The position numbers were made by a program, and so were the translations under genes. This document shows, in pieces, positions 31,028-37,634 of a stretch of 37,634 bases of DNA (its first letter is position 1; each line of letters starts with the position of its first letter). The notes below the pieces were generated by a model. That model made no database searches, was not told the origin of the DNA, and saw only the letters and a program-made list of their open reading frames with translations. Source of the DNA: an uncultured cyanobacterium (GTDB lineage Bacteria > Cyanobacteriota > Vampirovibrionia > Gastranaerophilales > Gastranaerophilaceae); assembly GCA_945487905.1 (NCBI GenBank), contig CALYTW010000007.1, positions 1 through 37,634 on the forward strand, read 5' to 3'.

Positions 31028-32419
31028 ATGTACGGATTAATTTTAGCAGGCGGTTCCGGAAGCAGATTGTGGCCATTGTCGAGAGAATTGCACCCGAAGC
31101 AGCTGTTGAATATCCAAAATAGCGAAAGCCCGTTGCAATATGCATTTTTGAGATTAAAAGAATGTGTGCCTCCAGAGAATATTATCAGTATGACCGGAAT
31201 AAAACACGTATCAGGTGTTAAATATCAATTGTCTGCAATTACGGATAAAACCGTTGTGTTATCCGAACCTATTTCTAAAAATACTGCTCCTGCGATTATT
31301 ATAGGTACAAAATATATTGCCGATACTACAAAAACCGACCCTGTAATTATTGTAACCCCTTCTGATCAGTCTGTTAAAGATACAGCCTCTTTCATTGATA
31401 CGGTCAAAGATGGGGAAAAGATTGCAGAAGAAGGTTATATAGTGACTTTTGGTGTAAAACCTTCATACCCTGAAACGGGATACGGCTACATAAATACTTC
31501 TGACAAAAAGATTTTTGACGGATTCAAGGTTAGCAAATTTATAGAAAAGCCGGATTCTCAGACTGCGGTAAAATATTTTAATGACGGAAATTACTATTGG
31601 AACAGCGGAATTTTTATGTTCAAAGCTTCTGTTTTGTTGGACGAAGTAAAAAAGCATGCTCCTGAAATATACCAATTACTCGAAAATTTTGACTTTACAA
31701 AAACCTCGGAGATTCCGTTTACGGAATTTGATAAAATGCCTTCAATTTCTATTGATTATGCAATTATGGAAAAATCAGAAAACATTGCTCTTGTTGAATT
31801 AAAAAGCGATTGGAATGATTTGGGAAGCTGGAAGTCAATATACGATGTCAGCAAGAAAGATGAAAACGGAAACGTTAAAATTGGGAATGTGCTTGATGAA
31901 GGTTCAAAAAATTCTTTTGTTTATTCGTCTTCAAAGCTTGTTGCAACAATCGGGCTTGAAGATATAGTTCTTGTGGAAACAGAAGATGCTATACTTGCGT
32001 GCAAATCCGACAGATCGCAGGATGTCAAGAAGATTTATGACAAATTAAAACAGCAGAACAACTCTGCTCATAAAATTCACAAAACGGTGTACAGACCGTG
32101 GGGTTATTATACGGTTACGGGCGAGGGGAAAGGATTTTTGACAAAAATGATTCACGTTAATCCCGGGCAAAAACTTTCCGTTCAGTCCCACAACTTTAGA
32201 AGCGAACACTGGGTTGTACTTGAAGGTAAGGCAAAAGTCATCCTTGAGGGTAAAGAATTGATACTAAGCCCAGGCCACAGTGTTGATATTCCTGTGAAAG
32301 CTATTCATTCTCTGCAAAATCCATACAAAGAAGATTTGAAGATTGTAGAAGTTCAAAAGGGCAATACTCTGATTGAAGAAGACATTATCCGTTACGAAGA
32401 TATGTATGGCAGAGTATAA
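31028..32419 (+). CDS. manC: Mannose-1-phosphate guanylyltransferase / mannose-6-phosphate isomerase
   Basis: A bifunctional enzyme that makes GDP-mannose for surface polysaccharide. The N-terminal nucleotidyltransferase (1-about 335) starts MYGLILAGGSGSRLWPLSR (pyrophosphorylase signature) with HPKQLLNI, and has VTPSDQSVKD, FIEKPD and YYWNSGIFMF. The C-terminal type II phosphomannose-isomerase cupin (about 350-463) has YRPWGYYTVTGEG, FLTKMIHVNPGQKLSVQSH, EHWVVLEGKAKV and IPVKAIHSLQNP. 463 residues, normal for the bifunctional form. AGGGAGAG lies 9-10 bases before the ATG. It is preceded by a 15-bp inverted repeat. Confidence 0.95.
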   Translation: MYGLILAGGSGSRLWPLSRELHPKQLLNIQNSESPLQYAFLRLKECVPPENIISMTGIKHVSGVKYQLSAITDKTVVLSEPISKNTAPAIIIGTKYIADTTKTDPVIIVTPSDQSVKDTASFIDTVKDGEKIAEEGYIVTFGVKPSYPETGYGYINTSDKKIFDGFKVSKFIEKPDSQTAVKYFNDGNYYWNSGIFMFKASVLLDEVKKHAPEIYQLLENFDFTKTSEIPFTEFDKMPSISIDYAIMEKSENIALVELKSDWNDLGSWKSIYDVSKKDENGNVKIGNVLDEGSKNSFVYSSSKLVATIGLEDIVLVETEDAILACKSDRSQDVKKIYDKLKQQNNSAHKIHKTVYRPWGYYTVTGEGKGFLTKMIHVNPGQKLSVQSHNFRSEHWVVLEGKAKVILEGKELILSPGHSVDIPVKAIHSLQNPYKEDLKIVEVQKGNTLIEEDIIRYEDMYGRV

Positions 32420-32441
32420 AATTTACCTCTTTAACCAAACA

Positions 32442-32485
32442 CAAGCAAATTGCACAAGCAAATTGTTAACGAATGTAACAATTTG
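32442..32485. repeat. Direct and inverted repeats upstream of the EF-hand gene
   Basis: CAAGCAAATTG occurs twice (32442-32452 and 32455-32465). The second copy runs into an inverted repeat CAAATTGTTA (32459-32468)/TAACAATTTG (32476-32485) with a 7-base spacer. It lies about 75-115 bases before ATG 32559, in the promoter region, with TAAAAT (32489-32494) right after it. It is probably a regulator binding site or mRNA hairpin. Confidence 0.5.
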
Positions 32486-32558
32486 TCTTAAAATGCTAAA
32501 GTTTTTAAGAAAAATGCCGTAATCCATGTCAAGGAAAAAAGGAAAAGGAGTCTATACT

Positions 32559-34997
32559 ATGTCAAGCGAGATTAATGCATTACAAAAATTCTTTAGCTTT
32601 CTCTATCAAAACGATATGACCGCTGAAGATGTTGTGGCTGAAGCTGATACAAATGAAGACGGTTATCTTACAAAAGGCGAATTTAAAAATTTCATCAAAG
32701 ATGCAAATATTAATATTACTAATGACGAAGTTTCACAGATTTTTAAATCTTTAGATACAAAGACTAATGGTAAGATTTCAGGCACAAGACTGAATAACAG
32801 AAATGCATTAGATTCAAACGAAATGGACAAAATGCAGGAAAAACTTGATGCATATACTGAAATAAAACAGGCATTGGACGAAGTTTTTGCTTCAGGATAC
32901 GGATATATTTCAATTCCTACTGAATTAAAACAGTATGTTTCGATAGCTTCTGTAGAAGCTTCTGTTCTTGCCAGCTTAAACAAAAACTTTGAAGTTAGAG
33001 GCGATTTAGAAGATATATTAAACTCAGCTATCGCTAAAACAGCAGCTAATGGATACGGTCAAGCTCAATTTACTAAAATACTGAATAATCTTAAAACGCA
33101 GAATAAAGTTCCTGCCTCTTATAACGGAGATGATGAATTCCAGTCGCTTCTTTCTGCTTATATAAAAACTCTTGGTGCAGAAACTGATTTAGAGTCAATA
33201 ATGAGCGATGTTGATAAGATTATTATTGCTTATTTTGCATCTGCAGCTATTTTTATTAATAATCCACAAGGAAGCAATTCAGCAGCTTTAGGGGGGAATG
33301 CAGCACTTCCGAATGCACAATCACCTAATGTATCTAATAGAGGAAACGGATACGCTTCAACACCTTTTGTATGGGATGATGAATATGGCTTAAATTCTTT
33401 ACAGCTTGCAGTTCTTGCTGACCAAATAATTAAAACCAGTGGTTATAAAGATGATATTTATAACAAATTTAAGTCTGAATTTGATGCAGCTATTCAAGGA
33501 TTTATAAGCGATACTTGCTCCGGCATGACATTCTCTGAGATTGTAGCTCGTCATCTTAATGATTTTAAAGACTCTAAATATGGAAAAGCACTTGAGGTGC
33601 TGATTACTTTGTCTGATTTTTCAGAACCCAAGTATGGCACTTCCCCACTCAATAATGCATTTTACAACGCACTAGAGGATGCTTTTGGCGAAGAATTTGC
33701 TAATACTCTTGCTATGGCTGATGTAGACTACATTGCAGAAAATGGTGTTTATAATACAGTTCTCAAAACCGTTTACCAAATGATCATGAGTGGCGAAATC
33801 GAAAATAATGATACTGCTATTGTAAATAAAATGATAGAACTTATTATCAATAATTATGCCGAATTTAAAGATGGTCTCGGTGTAGGAAGTTCCGACTCTC
33901 CGATTGAAGATTTGTATAACAACGTACAGGTTCTTGCAGACAATGGTGCATTAGCTGCAGTAAGAACTGCTGCAATAGCTTATCTCGATGCGGTTTGGGC
34001 ACTCGGAAACGAAAAGCTTAACACCTTTATTAAAACTCAATTTAGCGGAATGGATTACAAAACAGCCATAAATAAGCTTGTATCAAAAACTGTTATAGAC
34101 AGCAAAATTGATAAAATCAACGATAAATACAAAAGCATGGTTAACTCAGGAGAAATCGTTCTTAAGGTTGAACCGTCAAGCTATACAGCTAAATGGCACA
34201 ACGTTACTGTTCCGACATTTAGAGTCGGCGGTTCTCCTCAATCTTTCTCTTGTACGGCTACAATAACAAAAGACCCGAATGACCCGTTAGAACCCCCCTT
34301 GGAAAGCTCTACTACTAACCAAATTACTTATGGTATTGTAAGCGTTGTCAGTGATACCGGTTCTACTGCAACAATTAATGCTGGTACAGGCGAAATTACG
34401 TTCACTCCCGGAACTACAGACGGTCCTGCAATAATTAAAGTAAAAGTTATGGTCAACGGAGTCGAAGTCGGTACAAAAGAAATTACCATCAATGTCAAGA
34501 AATCAATGAATGATGTTAATTTCGCTGAAGGTGATGAATCTTGGTGCTTGGAAGTTTGGGGTACTAATGGTACAGAAAATAATACCCAAATAACAGATTA
34601 CGATTTCAGTCTTTTATACAATAATAATGCAGCTATCTCTCTCATATATGATGACATAGTTAACTGTAATTTATCATTACTCAAAGAAAGATTGAGCCTG
34701 CTAGGAGAATTAGTTGTGAATGCTTTGTCAAAGACAGGGTATAAGAAAGGTATCCTTGAACAAGCAACAGGGAATATAGTAGAAGCATGGAGCCATTTCC
34801 CACCATCGGCGAGTGTGAGCTCGCAGCATGCTTGTCTAGCAGGTGCTGAGTATCTGCAACAAAATCAAAATTATCAAGGCGTAGTCCAGTATGCGTGGGA
34901 AGAGTCGACTGGTATTTGCAAAAGTGCGCTTATGGTTTCATTTAGAGCATTTGTTGATGCTATCATCGAAGAATATTCAAGACTCGGCGGTAAGTAA
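32559..34997 (+). CDS. Large EF-hand protein with a C-terminal Ig-like domain
   Basis: 812 residues. An N-terminal EF-hand pair comes first: a perfect calcium loop DTNEDGYLTKGE (30-41) and a second, degenerate loop DTKTNGKISGTR (66-77), where Arg replaces the final Glu. A long helical region (about 80-530) follows, then a beta-rich segment (about 535-650) like a bacterial Ig/BIG domain, with SGEIVLKVEPS, TATINAGTGEITFTPG and VGTKEITINVKK. A final helical part closes the protein. No signal peptide or membrane segment is visible, so if it is exported it must use another route. The start is ATG 32559 with AAGGAG eight bases upstream; an ATG at 32526 lies before that ribosome-binding site. The family is not recognised beyond the EF-hands. 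Confidence 0.7.
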   Translation: MSSEINALQKFFSFLYQNDMTAEDVVAEADTNEDGYLTKGEFKNFIKDANINITNDEVSQIFKSLDTKTNGKISGTRLNNRNALDSNEMDKMQEKLDAYTEIKQALDEVFASGYGYISIPTELKQYVSIASVEASVLASLNKNFEVRGDLEDILNSAIAKTAANGYGQAQFTKILNNLKTQNKVPASYNGDDEFQSLLSAYIKTLGAETDLESIMSDVDKIIIAYFASAAIFINNPQGSNSAALGGNAALPNAQSPNVSNRGNGYASTPFVWDDEYGLNSLQLAVLADQIIKTSGYKDDIYNKFKSEFDAAIQGFISDTCSGMTFSEIVARHLNDFKDSKYGKALEVLITLSDFSEPKYGTSPLNNAFYNALEDAFGEEFANTLAMADVDYIAENGVYNTVLKTVYQMIMSGEIENNDTAIVNKMIELIINNYAEFKDGLGVGSSDSPIEDLYNNVQVLADNGALAAVRTAAIAYLDAVWALGNEKLNTFIKTQFSGMDYKTAINKLVSKTVIDSKIDKINDKYKSMVNSGEIVLKVEPSSYTAKWHNVTVPTFRVGGSPQSFSCTATITKDPNDPLEPPLESSTTNQITYGIVSVVSDTGSTATINAGTGEITFTPGTTDGPAIIKVKVMVNGVEVGTKEITINVKKSMNDVNFAEGDESWCLEVWGTNGTENNTQITDYDFSLLYNNNAAISLIYDDIVNCNLSLLKERLSLLGELVVNALSKTGYKKGILEQATGNIVEAWSHFPPSASVSSQHACLAGAEYLQQNQNYQGVVQYAWEESTGICKSALMVSFRAFVDAIIEEYSRLGGK

Positions 34998-35023
34998 ACC
35001 ACTAACATATAAACCTTTTCCCC

Positions 35024-35157
35024 GTCATTCTCAGCCCCCACGTCATTCTGAGCGAAGTTTTATTTACCCCCGAAGAATCTCGTAAACTTTAAAGAGATCC
35101 TTCGGTCGTTTCACTCCCTCAGGATGACAAAAAAAAGAAAAACCCTCAGGATGACAA
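35024..35157. repeat. Interspersed palindromic repeat with flanking fragments
   Basis: The main copy is 35042-35128: GTCATTCTGAGCGAAG at the left, CCCGAAGAATC, then AGATCCTTCGG and CTCAGGATGAC at the right. Its ends are imperfect inverted repeats and its inner parts also pair (GAAGAATCT with AGATCCTTC). A degenerate left end (GTCATTCTCAG, 35024-35034) and a second right end (CCCTCAGGATGAC, ending near 35155) flank it, as if elements had inserted into each other or decayed. A related half copy lies at 159-196. No transposase is in the window. Confidence 0.75.
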
Positions 35158-35176
35158 AGGTTATTAAATAAACCTT

Positions 35177-35217
35177 AAACGAAGGGCGGGATTGTTTCAC
35201 AATCCCGCCCTTCGTTT
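35177..35217. terminator. Bidirectional terminator between the EF-hand gene and leuS
   Basis: A perfect 19-bp stem, 35177-35195 with 35199-35217, has loop TTC and a GC-rich core GAAGGGCGGGATTGT, flanked by A/T. It ends nine bases before the leuS stop. T-tracts are short on both sides. Confidence 0.82.
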
Positions 35218-35225
35218 ATTTCCAA

Positions 35226-37634
35226 CTAGCTTACAACTATATTTACAAGTTTTTTTGGAACAACTATTATTTTGACAATTTCTTTGACTTCGGTTAATTC
35301 CTTGACTTTAGAACTTTCGAGTGCAATTGCTTTCAGCTCATCGTCTTTTGCTTCTGCATCAGCTTCAATTTTGTCCTTTACTTTTCCGTTAACCTGTATA
35401 ACAAGCGTAATTTTGCTTGCTCTTGACAAATTTTCATCCCACTCGCACCATGGCTGTTCATGAACAGAGCCTTCTCCTCCAAGCTCGTGCCAAGCTTCCT
35501 CCGTCAAATGAACCGCTACGGGAGACATGAGTTTCAATAAGGATTTTACAGCAAAGCTGTATACCTGTTTATTTTCATCAGATACAAAGTTATTTTTATT
35601 AACCCAATCATATATAGCATTAACAAGCTCTCGATATTTTGATATTACAGTGTTAAACTGAAATTCATTGGTAATATCGTTAGTTATGCCTTTAATCTGC
35701 ATATGAACGGTACGAACAAGGTCGTCATTCTCTTTTGTGGTAGCCTTTACAGCTTTTTCGTCAACATGCAAATCCGTATTCGCTTGATTCATCCAGAGAA
35801 GTCTCCAAACCCTGTTGAGAAACTTATAACAGCCTTCCACACCTGCATCTGACCAGTCAAAATCCCTTGCCGGCGGAGAATCCGAAAGAATAAATAATCT
35901 TGCCGTATCAGCTCCGTAGTTTTCGAATATTTCATCAGGATCGACAGTATTTCCTTTTGATTTTGACATCTTCGCACCGTCTTTCAGCACCATACCTTGT
36001 GTTAAAAGATTTTTAAACGGTTCATCAAAGTCCAAAAGCCCGCAGTCTTTGAGAGCTTTTGTAAAAAACCTTGAATATAAAAGATGCAAAATTGCGTGTT
36101 CAATACCGCCTACATACTGGTCAACGGGAAGCCAATGATTTACTTTATCTTTATTAAAACATTCTTTATCATTTTTTGCATCGGAATATCTCAGATAATA
36201 CCAGCTTGAGCAAATAAAGGTATCCATTGTATCCATTTCTCTGACAGCGTGACCTCCGCATATAGGACAAATGGTGTCTTTAAACGTAGGGGACGTTGTA
36301 ATGGGAGATTTTCCGATGACAGAAAAATCAACATCTGTCGGAAGCATTACAGGTAAATTTTCTTCTTTTTCCGGAACAACCCCGCATGTGTCGCAATAAA
36401 CAATCGGAATGGGTGCGCCCCAATACCTTTGACGTGATATCAGCCAATCTCTAAGCCGGTATTGTGTTTTAAATTCCCCAAAACCACCGTCAACAGCTTT
36501 TTGAGTAATTGCACGTTTTGCTTCCGTGTTTTTCATACCGTTAAACTCATTGGAATTTAATAAAACACCTTCTTCTGTATATGCTTCTTCTGTACAATCT
36601 GAAGGATTTTCAGAATTTTGAATAACCACCTTCTTCGGCAAATTATATTTCTTTGCAAAGGCAAAGTCTCTTGTATCGTGTGTCGGAACTGCCATAACAG
36701 CTCCTGTCCCATATTCTGCAAGAGCATAATCTGCCGTCCAAAGCGGAAATTCTTCGCCGTTAAAAGGATTGATACAATGAGTTCCGAGAGGAACGCCTGT
36801 TTTTGGTCTGTCAGTGGAAAGTCTTTCGATTTCCGACATTTTTCGTGCATTAGCTCTGTATTCCTCTACTGCATCTTTGTTTTCAGGGGTTGTAAGTTTT
36901 TCAATATCTTTATACTCGGGGGCTACAACCAAATAAGTTATACCGTATACCGTATCAGGTCTTGTCGTATATACAGGCACTTCCAGTCCTTCAATTTCTT
37001 TGACTTTAAATCTTAATAAAGCACCTTCGGATTTGCCAATCCAATTTGCCTGCATTGTTTTTACGTTATCGCCCCAGCCCGTAAGCTTGTCTAAATCCTT
37101 AAGCAAAACATCGGCATAGTCCGTAATTTTTAGAAACCATTGTGAAAGATATTTTTTTTCGACTACGCTGTCGCATCTCCAGCACTTGCCGTCAATAACC
37201 TGCTCATTCGCAAGAACTGTTCCGCATTTGTCACACCAATTTACGGCAGCTTCTTTTTTGTAAGCAAGACCTTTTTTGTAAAGCTGAAGGAAAAGCCATT
37301 GAGTCCATTTGTAATAATCGGGTTTGCAGGTGGTAACTTCTCTATCCCAATCATAAGAAAGCCCAAGCATTTTAAGCTGTTTTGTCATATATGCGATATT
37401 TTCGTCAGTCCATTTTGCAGGATCTGCATTGTGCTGCATAGCTGCGTTTTCTGCCGGTAAACCAAAGCTGTCCCAGCCAATCGGATGAAGTACATTATAT
37501 CCGTTCATTTTTTTGAAACGTGCTATAACATCAGTTATTGTGTAATTTCTGACATGTCCCATATGCAATTTGCCTGAGGGGTAAGGGAACATTGATAACG
37601 CAAAGTACTTCGGTTTATCGCTCTTATCCGAAGT
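35226..37634 (-). CDS. leuS: Leucyl-tRNA synthetase (5' end beyond the window)
   Basis: Class I synthetase that charges tRNA-Leu. 802 residues are in the window. The reading frame is open to the right edge, and residues before the first internal Met (ending KPKYFALSMFPYPSGK) belong to the protein, so the true start is outside. Visible in order: PYPSGKLHMGH (the HIGH motif), a zinc-binding CDKCG...CWRCD, the editing domain with TRPDTVYGITY and GTGAVMAVPTHDTRD, WLISRQRYWGAPIP, the catalytic loop AKMSKSKGNTVDPDEI, and the anticodon-binding and C-terminal domains ending VVPKKLVNIVV. Only roughly the first 15-25 residues appear to be missing. Confidence 0.97.
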   Translation of the reverse strand, partial: TSDKSDKPKYFALSMFPYPSGKLHMGHVRNYTITDVIARFKKMNGYNVLHPIGWDSFGLPAENAAMQHNADPAKWTDENIAYMTKQLKMLGLSYDWDREVTTCKPDYYKWTQWLFLQLYKKGLAYKKEAAVNWCDKCGTVLANEQVIDGKCWRCDSVVEKKYLSQWFLKITDYADVLLKDLDKLTGWGDNVKTMQANWIGKSEGALLRFKVKEIEGLEVPVYTTRPDTVYGITYLVVAPEYKDIEKLTTPENKDAVEEYRANARKMSEIERLSTDRPKTGVPLGTHCINPFNGEEFPLWTADYALAEYGTGAVMAVPTHDTRDFAFAKKYNLPKKVVIQNSENPSDCTEEAYTEEGVLLNSNEFNGMKNTEAKRAITQKAVDGGFGEFKTQYRLRDWLISRQRYWGAPIPIVYCDTCGVVPEKEENLPVMLPTDVDFSVIGKSPITTSPTFKDTICPICGGHAVREMDTMDTFICSSWYYLRYSDAKNDKECFNKDKVNHWLPVDQYVGGIEHAILHLLYSRFFTKALKDCGLLDFDEPFKNLLTQGMVLKDGAKMSKSKGNTVDPDEIFENYGADTARLFILSDSPPARDFDWSDAGVEGCYKFLNRVWRLLWMNQANTDLHVDEKAVKATTKENDDLVRTVHMQIKGITNDITNEFQFNTVISKYRELVNAIYDWVNKNNFVSDENKQVYSFAVKSLLKLMSPVAVHLTEEAWHELGGEGSVHEQPWCEWDENLSRASKITLVIQVNGKVKDKIEADAEAKDDELKAIALESSKVKELTEVKEIVKIIVVPKKLVNIVVS

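Noticed and set aside
1-37634. CRISPR array, tRNA, rRNA, prophage or integrase/attachment site
   Set aside because: Both strands were scanned by eye. No spaced direct-repeat array, no cloverleaf with a CCA or TTC loop pattern, and no integrase, transposase or phage genes were found.

Overview
The window looks like a chromosome fragment of a low-GC, diderm, flagellated, fermentative bacterium. I infer a gut member of Candidatus Gastranaerophilales (Melainabacteria/Vampirovibrionia, the non-photosynthetic sister group of Cyanobacteria). Three things support this: [FeFe]-hydrogenase maturation genes beside a flagellin end; an LPS-transport pair (lptC-lptA) with Skp, TolC and MraY/WecA-type genes, which point to an outer membrane; and short lineage-style proteins of unknown function such as the one at 6588-7211, with an N-terminal 'KPAFKSK' tag. 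No 16S rRNA or other decisive marker is present, so the taxonomy is inference. Nothing here looks like a prophage, transposon, CRISPR array or tRNA/rRNA gene.

Layout. 1-205: the 3' end of a flagellin gene, a terminator and half of a palindromic repeat. 205-1899 (-): a GT35 alpha-glucan phosphorylase homologue that lacks the PLP lysine. 1900-2405: a non-coding stretch with a good promoter, a possible 23-codon ORF, a very strong hairpin and a second foldable element. This is the leader of the [FeFe]-hydrogenase maturation operon (TM1266-like regulator, hydG, hydF, hydE; 2406-6501). 6588-8657: an unknown protein and phosphoglucose isomerase. 8724-10400 (-): an acyl-CoA/ACP synthetase. 10553-14565: gcvT-gcvH-gcvPA and a NupC nucleoside transporter.

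14560-19615 is a minus-strand block. Read in its own direction it holds a HEAT-repeat protein, queC, a DUF366-like protein and a SPOR protein, overlapping or nearly so. After a 129-base gap come a winged-helix protein and a degenerate DUF262 (GmrSD-N/ParB-like) protein. 19784-22506 (+): a small unknown, then lptC-lptA-TPR with ATG/stop overlaps. 22552-25502: a MarR repressor and EmrA-like adaptor divergent from a TolC-like outer-membrane channel, with a perfect palindromic operator between them. 25561-28501: a ribbon-helix-helix regulator with its own inverted repeat, Mini-RNase III, an FtsB/DivIC-like protein, Skp and two unknown exported proteins. 28621-32419: glyA, a WecA/TagO-like glycosyl-phosphate transferase and a bifunctional ManC. 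32559-34997: a large EF-hand protein. The window ends in leuS (-), cut at its 5' end.

Themes. Central metabolism is glycolytic, with H2 production implied by hydEFG although the hydrogenase itself is not here. One-carbon metabolism is represented by gcvT/H/PA and glyA, but gcvPB is not next to them. Envelope genes (Lpt, Skp, WecA, ManC, TolC/EmrA, FtsB, SPOR) dominate the second half. The most interesting items are the leader of the hydrogenase-maturation operon, the lysine-less GT35 enzyme, and the winged-helix/DUF262 pair whose DGQQR motif is eroded to DGLSR.
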